A stretch of DNA of 64,000 nt from Marinoscillum furvescens DSM 4134 (GTDB lineage: Bacteria; Bacteroidota; Bacteroidia; Cytophagales; Cyclobacteriaceae), in NCBI RefSeq assembly GCF_003386095.1, contig NZ_QREG01000002.1, positions 2,724 through 66,723 of the forward strand, given 5' to 3'. The translations under genes and the position numbers were made by a program. The notes under the pieces were generated by a model, which worked only from the letters and a program-made list of their open reading frames with translations, was not told where the DNA came from and made no database searches. Below are positions 44,533 to 53,702 of the stretch, one piece after another (within the stretch, counting starts at the first letter, position 1; the number at the start of each line of letters is the position of its first letter).

Positions 44533-45909
44533 TTATTCCAAATAATAATACACATCAGCTCGCAGGGCATTGTCATTGTGGCTAAAGCCTCCGCCGTTTT
44601 CTCCTTTGGTAAATAATAGCGCCGGTGTCCGTGGACGCTCAAACCAGAAGCCATGCTCAAGCGCAGGTTGCCAGGAGGCACCTGCGGTTTCTGCTACAAC
44701 CTTTGGCACGCTCAGCGTCTGCACTTCTCCATTTTCCAAGCTCACCCAAAACAATTCCGTAGAGGGATCTCCATAGGGAATAATGGATTTACCTGTATCA
44801 TCGGCTATTTGCAAAATGATATGAAACTGACCGGACTGATCTAGGGATAGGGTCGACTGAGGATGTGCCCGTTTGCCTTTGGGGATCAGCTGCGTCAGTG
44901 GAGTAGTCTCCCAGCCGTTGGGTTTGTGGTGATAAAAATCCACATCACCAGTAGACAGGTTTTGCACCACCACTGCAGGATTCTCTTCTGAATCTACCTG
45001 CAGATTGGAAAGCATCAACTGAAAGTAGCGGTAATGTGAAGGGCCGGGGCGGTTAAGGGCAGTAGTGTCTGCCGGGGTTAGTACGGCAGTACTTTTGTCA
45101 GTGGTAAAGAGCTGTAAATCTGAAGAATATACGGGGAAATCAAGTTTTTCCTTCCTGTCAAACTGCTTCCAACTGGCACCTCCATCTGCACTATAGATAT
45201 GACCCGCTCCATGATTTATATTGCCCAGGCTGTCAGCAAACACGGATGCAAAAACCAAATGAAGTATTTCCCCATCCGGATCCAAAGCAAGTGAGTTGGT
45301 CCAATAGATATATCCTTTTTGAGGGGATCTGATCAGCACATTGGGTTCTGACCAGCCATTCTCAGGTTCATACTTCCTGTGGTGAAGCTCCCATCTACCA
45401 GCGTACTCGTCTATGGTCTCCCGGTAGGTAAGGTGGAGTTCGCCATTGCTACCAGCCACCAAAGCCGGATAGGTGCTGTAGGCTTCAAGTGTACTGACCT
45501 TAGTCCACGCGATGGTTTCGGATTGCGCGGCTAGCAGGTAATGATCCATAGCAGACCAGTGACCACCCAACACCATATGTATGGTACCATCTGGAGCCTT
45601 GGTTAGCGTGGCTCCACAATGATTATCTGGCCTGGCGTCACCTACACTCCCTTGCTCTATTATGACCCCATTGGGGTCTATGAGTGCCCATTGGTTCACT
45701 TTATCTGCGCCGAGCCAGGTTATGAGCTTGTTTTCTCCTCTGCTCACGATTTTGTTACTCATAATGTAAGCAGTAGCCCGATCTCCCCCCTGCTCGCTTA
45801 TCAGGATGGGTGCATCGGGAGCCTTGCTGGTCTCGCATCCTACTGCGAACAGCAGACTCCACACGCAAGCGCACCAAACTTGGATAGACATCTTCATTAG
45901 TCTGGTCAT
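44533..45909 (-). CDS. BNR_4-type beta-propeller lipoprotein (PL24/PL25-like lyase candidate)
   Basis: This 458-residue lipoprotein (Cys25, FAVGC) has a seven-bladed-propeller pattern. The BNR_4 signature is clear: PDNHCGATL followed by DGTIHMVLGGHWSAM, placing His97 and His117 where BNR_4 proteins of the PL24/PL25 ulvan lyase families have theirs. Other blades include 'HHRKYEPENGWSEPNVLIRS' and 'YWTNSLALDPDGEILHLVFA'. The likely role is beta-elimination or binding at a uronate-containing chain; this is not certain, because many BNR_4 proteins are uncharacterised. The start codon shares a base with the upstream stop (TAATG), so translation is coupled to the 613-residue protein. Confidence 0.78.
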   Translation of the reverse strand: MTRLMKMSIQVWCACVWSLLFAVGCETSKAPDAPILISEQGGDRATAYIMSNKIVSRGENKLITWLGADKVNQWALIDPNGVIIEQGSVGDARPDNHCGATLTKAPDGTIHMVLGGHWSAMDHYLLAAQSETIAWTKVSTLEAYSTYPALVAGSNGELHLTYRETIDEYAGRWELHHRKYEPENGWSEPNVLIRSPQKGYIYWTNSLALDPDGEILHLVFASVFADSLGNINHGAGHIYSADGGASWKQFDRKEKLDFPVYSSDLQLFTTDKSTAVLTPADTTALNRPGPSHYRYFQLMLSNLQVDSEENPAVVVQNLSTGDVDFYHHKPNGWETTPLTQLIPKGKRAHPQSTLSLDQSGQFHIILQIADDTGKSIIPYGDPSTELFWVSLENGEVQTLSVPKVVAETAGASWQPALEHGFWFERPRTPALLFTKGENGGGFSHNDNALRADVYYYLE

Positions 45910-47750
45910 TAGTCTTCTACAAATAGTCGCTCATGATCCTCCCAGTGTGCGATCATCAGTTTCATTTTTTTTCGGAGTTGTGCCACCAAATCAGGACCCA
46001 GGATACGAATGTCTTCCTCTGCTTTGGTATCTGCCAGATGTAAAATCGGCTCCTCAGTAGACTCCAGCAACTCGATGAGGGTAGCTGCATTGTCCAGCTC
46101 CTGACGGGCTATGGCCATCATACGCGTGCGCTCGGGCACACTCAGGTAGTGCCAAAGGCGCTCCATGGGGCGATGCTTCAGGTTCCACTCCTTGCTTACA
46201 TCTACAAAGTACTGGTAGCTCACCGCGTGGATGCAGTTGTTGACGATGCACTCAAAGGCATGCAGCCTTTTGTCTAAAAGCTGTAGTTTCCCAGCGTCAC
46301 CCGCCTCCGCATCGATGATCACCTGTAGGTTTTCGCGTGCCGTACCTATATACCCCTTTAGGTGTTGCAGAATCCGGTCATTGAGAAAATGCCCTCCGAA
46401 TCCCTCGAAAAAATAGGTGGACTGAATCTCTGCCAGTGACTGTGCGCGCTCCTCCGAACGGGCCTGAAACAGATAGGGCCGGTAGTAACTGACCTCTTCT
46501 TTGGTGAGCTCCTCTGGAAACGGCACGAACGGCCGGGTAAGCCAGCGCTGGTGCACCGATCCGATGTAAAACCAATAGCCCCCCTGATTGTACTGCCACT
46601 GATGGGTGTGGGCTTCATAGAGGTTGCGCCATACGTCTAGTAAATGATCTGCGTGAGCCTCTCCCACTTCTTGTGCTGCCAGTGTCCGCAGCATGTTCAT
46701 GCGCGACAGGTAAGTGGTGGTAGACTGCTCCTGAAAGCGATCATAAAGGTCAAAATAAAGGTCTGTATTGAACCGGTCACCCATTAGTACAAATAGCCGG
46801 GGTGCAGGGTTTTCTGCTGCCTGCTGCAGTTCAGTGAGGAAGCGAACAGGAAAAGGGATTCCCCTGACCGGATAAAAGACATAGTCGTAATCCAGCAGGA
46901 AACCTACCGTGTTCTTGTATTTGGTAGCATCTGGTCCTTCCAGATTTTTCAGCGCCATGCCCGGCTTAAGTTGCTGAGCGATGTATTCCGGGTTTTGCTC
47001 ACGTACCCACTCGGCATCTATTTCTATGGTGCTGCCCATTTCTTTGGCCCCTTGCTGTATAGCATTGAAAAAGGCAAAGTACCGAGTATGCATCGGCTGA
47101 TCCTGATACAGGGTATTGCCATTAGCTCCCGGATAGAGCCCCTGGCTCCAGCTCATGCCTGTACCTGAGTCGTTGGTATGCAGGGAGATAATCTCGATTT
47201 CAGGACACCTTTTGAGTAATATTTTGATGGACTCAGTATAGAGCTGCTGCACCTCCGGGTGCTCTACTGCCGGGGTGAAGCGTGGAGCGATGGCTCGCAG
47301 AGGGTGCTCTACTTGTGGCCCTCGCCACATGGGGTACTCCTCATACACCGACTCGGGCAACATCTGCGGCTCAAAGGTGGTAAAAGCGGCTTTCAGCCCC
47401 AGCTTGCGAAGTACTTTGCAGCGAGCTTCCAGGATGCCCAAGACTTCCTCCGCATAGTCTTGTGGGATGTGCGGCTTGATCACGTCCGGCGTGGCGATTT
47501 TGAGTAGGCCTACATTGGAAATGGCCCAGGCCGGATAGGGATCTCCAGGTGTGTCATACTGCCAGCGAGCCCAGGGAAGATCCTCAGCAGTGAGTACAAT
47601 GTGTGTAGCTCCAGACTCACGAGCTCTGGTGGCAAAAGCTTCAAATGCTTCTAAATCTTCTGCATAGCAACCAAAAATGACTTTTTGGGAGGGTTGAGCC
47701 CAACAAAACAGCGGTACAAACACCAGAAAAAACACAATCCTTGTTAACAT
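45909..47750 (-). CDS. Uncharacterised exported 613-aa protein, possible TIM-barrel glycosidase
   Basis: No family is confidently recognised. A signal peptide (MLTRIVFFLVFVPLFCWAQ) is followed by what reads as a (beta/alpha)8 barrel of about 340 residues: 'ESGATHIVLTAEDLPWARWQ', 'LGLKAAFTTFEPQMLPES', 'EIEIISLHTNDSGTGMSWSQ', then 'GSTIEIDAEWVREQNPEYIA' and 'FLLDYDYVFYPVRGIPFP'. The THTNDSG-like loop with Asp is reminiscent of GH20/GH67/GH115-like enzymes. The C-terminal 250 residues are helical and charged. Context (between GH141-like and BNR_4 genes) suggests a glycoside hydrolase acting on the PUL glycan. It is 613 residues long, with no lipobox. Confidence 0.7.
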   Translation of the reverse strand: MLTRIVFFLVFVPLFCWAQPSQKVIFGCYAEDLEAFEAFATRARESGATHIVLTAEDLPWARWQYDTPGDPYPAWAISNVGLLKIATPDVIKPHIPQDYAEEVLGILEARCKVLRKLGLKAAFTTFEPQMLPESVYEEYPMWRGPQVEHPLRAIAPRFTPAVEHPEVQQLYTESIKILLKRCPEIEIISLHTNDSGTGMSWSQGLYPGANGNTLYQDQPMHTRYFAFFNAIQQGAKEMGSTIEIDAEWVREQNPEYIAQQLKPGMALKNLEGPDATKYKNTVGFLLDYDYVFYPVRGIPFPVRFLTELQQAAENPAPRLFVLMGDRFNTDLYFDLYDRFQEQSTTTYLSRMNMLRTLAAQEVGEAHADHLLDVWRNLYEAHTHQWQYNQGGYWFYIGSVHQRWLTRPFVPFPEELTKEEVSYYRPYLFQARSEERAQSLAEIQSTYFFEGFGGHFLNDRILQHLKGYIGTARENLQVIIDAEAGDAGKLQLLDKRLHAFECIVNNCIHAVSYQYFVDVSKEWNLKHRPMERLWHYLSVPERTRMMAIARQELDNAATLIELLESTEEPILHLADTKAEEDIRILGPDLVAQLRKKMKLMIAHWEDHERLFVED

Positions 47751-47791
47751 CTTCTAAGTTATTTTAAATTAAAAAAGCATATTCAAGCCCT

Positions 47792-47833
47792 AAAAAAGCA
47801 TCGGAACCAGCCATTCTATTTGTGACTGGCTCC
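47792..47833 (-). terminator. Intrinsic terminator after the T9SS GH141-like gene
   Basis: Read on the minus strand, GGAGCCAG pairs with CTGGTTCC (one G-U pair) around a loop of about 15 bases and is followed four bases later by six Ts. The stem occupies 47803-47833 and the T-tract complements 47792-47797. It starts about 64 bases past the stop at 47897. Confidence 0.7.
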
Positions 47834-47896
47834 GTACGTTCATTTGATTGGATTAAGAGGTCATTTACCTGCAAACGCTCTTTTACTCACAATTGG

Positions 47897-50743
47897 CTAT
47901 TGTTTCAAAATGCGCTGGGTGAGGCATCCTTTGTCTGATTTGACGGTTACGACATAAATGCCATTAGGCAGGCTCGTAAGCACTATTTCGTTGACACCCT
48001 TCTGCGCCTCCAACTTCCTGAAAGGTTTTCCGCTCAGGTCAGTTATTTCTATACTGCCACTCTCTTCAAGTTGTACAGTCAATGCATCCTGCACTGGATT
48101 TGGATAAATATTTAATTGGAAAGCAGGCTCCATAGTAGTTGTCTGACGAGACCCTGTGGAGCTTACAAACTCCCATTGCTTATCGTTACCACTCGTGCCA
48201 CTGGTAATGTTCGTATTCCAGCCTGTAGACGAGTCATCAGCGTCGGCATACATATTAGAAGAGTTGGATACCCGTAGCCTGTAGTGCGTCCCATCACCCG
48301 TATCTTCTACATACCACTTGCTGTCTGCGGTGATGCAGCATGAGGAAACTATACCGTTAGAACTGGTAGTAGATCGCTTCATATAGCGACTGTCCCATGT
48401 ATTTTGAAAGGCCCAGGTGCCGTCACCCTGATCCAGTGCCGTCCATTCGCTATATTCATTTTGGTAGCCTGACGTCACGACATTGTTTGCCGTGGATGTA
48501 GACATTTTCATATAGCGGCCATACTGCCGATTTTCGATATAGTATTTTTGATTGTGTGTCACCGGACTCCCACCTCCACCTGAAGATGCCGTGATATCCA
48601 ACCAGTCATAGCGCCCCATTTCACCGGTATTCACATTGCTCTCCAGTCTGATGTAGTCTCCATTATTGATTGTGACGTTGCTAATGGTACGCGTACGCCA
48701 ATCGATGGTGCTGCCGCCTGTATACTGGTTGGCGGTCCAGCTATCCACTAAACTGCTGTTTACGAATACTCTGAACGAAGAAGCTCCGTCAGGCTCATCT
48801 CCATAGCGGATCTCCAGGTCATAAGATCCGGAGGTTCCGGTAAAACGCCCCTGAGCCGATCCATAGTTGACCGTGTTGGCCATGATTCGCCCCTGAGCTG
48901 CTTCCACTGTATATCCCATCAGGTCGAGGTTTTCAGCCTGTGTCTGTCCCGTGCCCAATATCACGTTTGCCGGAACATATCCTGCACTGATTCCCGAGTT
49001 GTTTTGAATAGCACTATTGGAGCTTACATTATTGGTAATTTCATTGTTGCGCGCCCCGATGCCTGTTTGCTCATGTATAAAAATCGTAGTATTTGATATG
49101 ACATTCTGATCGGTAGTATAAAACTCCGTATAGTTATCCATATAAATACCAGCGGTAGTGTAGGTACCGGTCACCCCATTGTTGATAACATCTGATACAT
49201 AGTTTTTATAAATATAGCTAGCATACTGCCTTGCCAGGGTGTAGATACCACCACCATCATCATGCAGCTGATTGGTATCATAGATCCTATTGTACCTGAT
49301 CCGGTTATTAGCCATTCCATTGTCCTCATAGGTGGTGTTTTGGTTACCAATATCCATCCCTGAATATGGGCAATCGTAAATCTCATTGTGATCAACAATT
49401 AGTCCTTCGATAAAATGTGCCTGAATACCATCGCCATTCGTATACTGTTGGCCTACTTTATGAATTTCATTGTTCCAGATATGCACATCATTACACTGTA
49501 GTGAAAGCGAAGGGTTCTTGGTTTTGTCTGCACCTACTTCTATTCCATTGGCACCGATATCCACAAACTCATTTCCCTGAATGTCTATGTCATCACAGCC
49601 AGAAAACAACTGAAGGGCTGTAGCTCCAGCACGCCTAAATGTACAATCTTTGAAAGTAAGCCCTTCAGCATAAATCACTTTGACCATTCCCTGAGTATAG
49701 TTGAGGTCGTCTTTGCTTCGTGTGGTCCCCTGTCCGCTGATCTCATAGGGTTGCACACCCTGAGTGGCTGCAAGACCTATTTCTGACGGACGTGTCCATT
49801 TCGAATACTGGATAGTGATCCCTTCAAATTGCAAGTTTTTGACTGGGCTTGATGAGGTACCTTCGATTTTAATTACATGCGTCAGGTTGGGGTGAGAAAT
49901 AGATACGGTGCTCATGTTTTCTCCAGCACGTGGCTTGTAATAGATGTAGTCATTGATGGTATCCAAAAACCACTCACCTTCGGCATCTACAAAATCGTAG
50001 GAATTTTCAAAATAGTATCCAAAGTTGTAATACGATGAGTTTTTGTTGAAGAGCTTATCTCTGTAAATGTCTTTGGGCTGTACCCAAACAAAGCTACCGT
50101 CTATGGAAGCATTGTCAAAGAGGGCATTGTCATGAATCCAGTGGCGCTTCACCACTATTTCCATGGCACTTTTGTTAGCACTGGCGGCTTTGGCATCCCA
50201 GTCACTTTTCAGGATTTTATATTTCTCTGTACTGGTATTAGCTCCCTGCATGGTGTAGTACGGACCGAAATCTACGTCACTCGTTCGGTTTGGGTGGCGG
50301 GCTCTAATTGCACGGATATAATTTACGTAAAGTGTTCTGAAGTTTTCCGAGCATGACGTCCTGTAGATGTTTTTGGAAGCATCGTACAGTGTCCACCCAG
50401 TAAGCTTTTTATGGCCACTAATCACTGGAGAGTGTCCCGAAAGTGCTTTGTAAATCACTTTGTGACCATTAGTACCACCGTCCTCTGCATCAAAATTGAG
50501 TGTTGAAGTTTGGGTGTGCACACCATTCATCAGGTAGACCGTAATATCGCCAGACATATTATTATTGTTGGCATTTACAGTGGTTTTGGCTTTGGTCAAG
50601 GTTTCAAAAGCTGCACCAGAAGAGGTGCCGCTGTTGCCATCGCTCCCATTGATGGGATCTACGTAGTACGTTTGGCCCATAGCTGCGTTTGCCAGCGCTA
50701 TGCAAATGCCAAGCATCATCACTTTTAGTTGTTGGTTCATCAT
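47897..50743 (-). CDS. GH141-like right-handed beta-helix enzyme with CBM, beta-trefoil and T9SS domains
   Basis: This 948-residue secreted protein has a signal peptide ending ANAAMGQ, then the opening YYVDPINGSDGNSGTS and GHSPVISGHKKLTGW typical of GH141-like beta-helices (to about 600). 'LTFKDCTFRRAGATALQLFS', 'ANGIEVGADK' and 'HDDGGGIYTLARQYASYIYK' are helix rungs that may form the active site. A jelly-roll CBM6/35-like module (about 620-715), a beta-trefoil/fascin-like module (about 725-865) and a T9SS sorting domain (LNIYPNPVQDALTV to the end) follow. GH141 includes alpha-L-fucosidases and xylanases, so a fucosidase role fits the locus. It is related to the next upstream gene. Confidence 0.85.
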   Translation of the reverse strand: MMNQQLKVMMLGICIALANAAMGQTYYVDPINGSDGNSGTSSGAAFETLTKAKTTVNANNNNMSGDITVYLMNGVHTQTSTLNFDAEDGGTNGHKVIYKALSGHSPVISGHKKLTGWTLYDASKNIYRTSCSENFRTLYVNYIRAIRARHPNRTSDVDFGPYYTMQGANTSTEKYKILKSDWDAKAASANKSAMEIVVKRHWIHDNALFDNASIDGSFVWVQPKDIYRDKLFNKNSSYYNFGYYFENSYDFVDAEGEWFLDTINDYIYYKPRAGENMSTVSISHPNLTHVIKIEGTSSSPVKNLQFEGITIQYSKWTRPSEIGLAATQGVQPYEISGQGTTRSKDDLNYTQGMVKVIYAEGLTFKDCTFRRAGATALQLFSGCDDIDIQGNEFVDIGANGIEVGADKTKNPSLSLQCNDVHIWNNEIHKVGQQYTNGDGIQAHFIEGLIVDHNEIYDCPYSGMDIGNQNTTYEDNGMANNRIRYNRIYDTNQLHDDGGGIYTLARQYASYIYKNYVSDVINNGVTGTYTTAGIYMDNYTEFYTTDQNVISNTTIFIHEQTGIGARNNEITNNVSSNSAIQNNSGISAGYVPANVILGTGQTQAENLDLMGYTVEAAQGRIMANTVNYGSAQGRFTGTSGSYDLEIRYGDEPDGASSFRVFVNSSLVDSWTANQYTGGSTIDWRTRTISNVTINNGDYIRLESNVNTGEMGRYDWLDITASSGGGGSPVTHNQKYYIENRQYGRYMKMSTSTANNVVTSGYQNEYSEWTALDQGDGTWAFQNTWDSRYMKRSTTSSNGIVSSCCITADSKWYVEDTGDGTHYRLRVSNSSNMYADADDSSTGWNTNITSGTSGNDKQWEFVSSTGSRQTTTMEPAFQLNIYPNPVQDALTVQLEESGSIEITDLSGKPFRKLEAQKGVNEIVLTSLPNGIYVVTVKSDKGCLTQRILKQ

Positions 50744-50829
50744 CTTTATATGGTTTGTTGGTTAATATGCATGGGTTAGTCCGAGAGCATTCATCATTCT
50801 TCAAGGTCTGTATTTAGACCTGATGATTC

Positions 50830-52812
50830 CTAATTGGGTCTATTTTGAATCCCCTCTCTGAGGTGGTGATAGGGTTGCTCAAGTCCGGCATTAAGTCGGA
50901 TTTCTTTTGCAGCTTCAGTTTCTACAGCATCCTGAAACGTATGGGTAGCCACGGTCTGAGATCCAGGTCGTATCCGCTCCTCAGAAATATTGGTATAAGT
51001 GCTATCGATCGCATTAGCACCAAGGCTGTTGACATGCAACCATCTCGAGCCACCGTCGGTCACGTTGTTGGTAATGTGGTAATTGTCTGAGCCTTCATCG
51101 GGGTAAATAGATCCATACGGATTAAAAAGGTTTTTTAGGTAATTATCACGGATCAGGCTAGGCCCGCTGGTAAGGCCCAGCGTATAGATGTGCCCACCGT
51201 CATAAACTTCCCTTGTCACATCGAAGATTAAATTGTTATTGACCGTCACATTGCGTGTAGGAGTCGGGCCATCCGTGGAAATACCTCCAGTCTTATCCGC
51301 AACATTGCCGCCTACATACTCCCATCCCCAACCGATATGGAGGCCCGAGTACGGCAAGTTACCGATCTCATTGTGCGCTATGGTGAGGTCTACCGGGTAG
51401 GCCGCCCCTATACCGCTGGCTGAGCAGTATTCTTTGGCCACATCATGGATGTAGTTGTTGGTCACCACATGCCCCTGCTGCAGCAGACGCTCATCAGAAG
51501 GGTAAAAGTCCTCCCGGTCCCCCCTGTTGTAATCGTCTCCGAGCTGGATAGCCGTGTGCGAAATGTCCGTAAAGCGATTTCCTATAATACGGCACTGTTG
51601 AGTACCGTCCAGGGTAAGTATGCCGATGTAGCCGAGCTGATTAAAGGCACACCCCTCGAAATGGATACCGGTAGCATTTTTGATCACCACGGCTCCATTG
51701 GGGTCAAGGTATTCGATGTACTTCGGGTAATCCGTATACGTCTTGGTTTCGCCCATGTAAGTACTTCCGTCTACCAAAAACCGCTCCCTGAGCACACCAT
51801 TTTGTGCATCAGGAAAGCCATTTCTACTCGGGTGGAGCCAGGTAGTATGTTGAAAAGTAATGCCTTGAAAGGTGATATTTGTTGCGCGTTCATCGAGGCT
51901 GGCCCCGGCTATGCGGATGAGCGTTTCCTGCAAAGGAAGTATCGCTGCCACCTCGCTCATCTCTTCGCCTTCACGTGGCAGGTAGTAGATTTCGCTGGTA
52001 GATTTATCCAGGTAAAACTCCCCGGGATCGTCTAACAGTTCGTAGGCGTTTTCGATGTACCACGGCCCGTCTATTGGTGAAGACATGCCTTTGTTGGTGA
52101 CCCAAAAGTATTCCGGGTTTTTCATGTACACTTTTGCCAATCCGCTACCGAAGGAAAAGATTGAATCTACATGGGCGCGTGGGTTGGTCCAGTTGCGTTT
52201 AAAGACGAACTCAATGTCTTGTTTATTTTTCCACCGGGCCATATCGGCCCATGTAGTGATAAAACCCATGTTTACAAAGCCCTGATCATCACGGTAGGGA
52301 TGATCGGTTCTTCTGAATTTCATACGTTCTACTCCGTGCAAACCTCCTACACTGCGTGCACGAATAGCACGCTTACCATTTACAAAAAACTGGCGACTAT
52401 CGGTTCCCTGTGGCAACTGAGCTTTCCAGATATTGAGCTCCGCACTATAGATTTTCCAGCCCTCTACCTGCATACCTCCGGAAATCACTGGGTAGGCTCC
52501 GGGTGCAGCACTGAAGACCACACGATGGCCATTGCCTCCGCTGTGGCGCTCACTGAGATGTAGAGGTCTGTTGAGGATATACCTTCCTTCCAACAATCGG
52601 ACATGAATATCCTGAGTTTGATCTTCACCTGCCAGATTGGGGAGTAGCGAAACTGCATAATCGAGGCTGCAAGGTTCATTCTCATTACAGCGGGTACCAG
52701 AACCAGTTGATGACACGATTAGCTCCTGCGCATGAAGAGATGCTATCCGCAACGTACTCATCACGGAAATAATCGCCATAATTAGTAATGTCTTATGTTT
52801 TAGAGGCTTCAT
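50830..52812 (-). CDS. GH141-like beta-helix enzyme
   Basis: This 660-residue exported protein has a signal peptide (LLIMAIISVMSTLRIASLHA). The N terminus has the same plan as the adjacent gene at 47897: a 'ELIVSSTGSGTRCNENEPCS' strand set, GAYPVISGGMQVEGW, then FFVNGKRAIRARS. Parallel beta-helix rungs run to about 590 ('VVIKNATGIHFEGCAFNQLG', 'DGTQQCRIIGNRFTDISHTA', 'YDGGHIYTLGLTSG'). It lacks the CBM, trefoil and T9SS parts of its neighbour, so it is probably periplasmic while the neighbour is secreted or surface-attached. Tandem paralogs imply two linkages or two places of action. It is 26 bases after the KduI gene. Confidence 0.84.
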   Translation of the reverse strand: MKPLKHKTLLIMAIISVMSTLRIASLHAQELIVSSTGSGTRCNENEPCSLDYAVSLLPNLAGEDQTQDIHVRLLEGRYILNRPLHLSERHSGGNGHRVVFSAAPGAYPVISGGMQVEGWKIYSAELNIWKAQLPQGTDSRQFFVNGKRAIRARSVGGLHGVERMKFRRTDHPYRDDQGFVNMGFITTWADMARWKNKQDIEFVFKRNWTNPRAHVDSIFSFGSGLAKVYMKNPEYFWVTNKGMSSPIDGPWYIENAYELLDDPGEFYLDKSTSEIYYLPREGEEMSEVAAILPLQETLIRIAGASLDERATNITFQGITFQHTTWLHPSRNGFPDAQNGVLRERFLVDGSTYMGETKTYTDYPKYIEYLDPNGAVVIKNATGIHFEGCAFNQLGYIGILTLDGTQQCRIIGNRFTDISHTAIQLGDDYNRGDREDFYPSDERLLQQGHVVTNNYIHDVAKEYCSASGIGAAYPVDLTIAHNEIGNLPYSGLHIGWGWEYVGGNVADKTGGISTDGPTPTRNVTVNNNLIFDVTREVYDGGHIYTLGLTSGPSLIRDNYLKNLFNPYGSIYPDEGSDNYHITNNVTDGGSRWLHVNSLGANAIDSTYTNISEERIRPGSQTVATHTFQDAVETEAAKEIRLNAGLEQPYHHLREGIQNRPN

Positions 52813-52838
52813 AGTCTAACGGTTTATTTTTAAAAACA

Positions 52839-53666
52839 TCACTTCAATTTTCTGATGGGTATTGACTCTATGGGGCTGTCATCACCTGCCATACCCCAGA
52901 CGAACGCATAGGGCGAAGTGCCTGCAGCACAGTGCATAGACCATGGCGGGGAGATCACGGCCTGCTCGTTGCCAATCCAGAGGTTGCGGGTCTCTGACTG
53001 AGTGCCCATGATATGGCATACCTGTCGGTCTTCGGGGATATCAAAATAGAAGTACACCTCCATCCGCAACTCATGAATGTGAGGGGGCATCGTATTCCAG
53101 GCAGCCCCAGGCGCCGGCTCTGTGATGCCCATCATCAGCTGGCAGGTTTCCACGGCCAGGTAGGTGATGGGCTGGTAGAGCCTGCGCTTGCTGTTCTCCT
53201 CCACTGACCCCAACTCAATGAAAGGTGAGTCTTCGATACGAATAAGTTTGGTTGGCAAGGGTTTGTGGGCAGCTGCCGAATTGAAATAGAATTTGGCTGG
53301 CTGCCCGGCATCTTCCGAAGTAAAACTCACATTTTTCGCCCCCTGACCCACGTACAGGGAGTCTCTATTCTTTAGGATATACACCTCATTATCCACCGTC
53401 ACCACACCGGGGCCTCCCAGGTTGATGATCCCGACTTCTCGCTTCTGCAGGTGATAGTCCACAGCCATAAATGGGTCCACTCCTAGCTCCAGGGGGCTTG
53501 TGGTAGGTACCGCACATCCCATGATCAGCCGATCGTAATGCGAGTACACCATGTGGGTCTTTCCTGACTCCACCAGATCGGTCACCAGAAACTCCCCACG
53601 AAGCTGAGCCGTGTCATAGGACTTAAAATCGTTCGGATGATGTGTGTAGCGTACTTTAAAGGTCAT
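52839..53666 (-). CDS. kduI: 5-keto-4-deoxyuronate isomerase (4-deoxy-L-threo-5-hexulose uronate isomerase)
   Basis: This 275-residue cupin-type isomerase has KduI motifs: 'YSHYDRLIMGCAVP', 'LELGVDPFMAVDYHLQKREV', GGPGVVTVD, and the metal site 'PPHIHELRMEVYFYFD' (His-x-His-x5-Glu) followed by a later His in SPPWSMHCAAGTSPYAF. It converts the 5-keto-4-deoxyuronate formed after lyase and GH88/105 action to 2,5-diketo-3-deoxygluconate, which KduD reduces. It lies in the cytosol. Its presence shows that the glycan contains hexuronic acid cleaved by beta-elimination. It sits between the GH141-like gene and the sodium symporter on one strand. Confidence 0.95.
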   Translation of the reverse strand: MTFKVRYTHHPNDFKSYDTAQLRGEFLVTDLVESGKTHMVYSHYDRLIMGCAVPTTSPLELGVDPFMAVDYHLQKREVGIINLGGPGVVTVDNEVYILKNRDSLYVGQGAKNVSFTSEDAGQPAKFYFNSAAAHKPLPTKLIRIEDSPFIELGSVEENSKRRLYQPITYLAVETCQLMMGITEPAPGAAWNTMPPHIHELRMEVYFYFDIPEDRQVCHIMGTQSETRNLWIGNEQAVISPPWSMHCAAGTSPYAFVWGMAGDDSPIESIPIRKLK

Positions 53667-53702
53667 TTTCTATTGTGTTAAAAATTTTAGATCTCTATCC
53701 TG

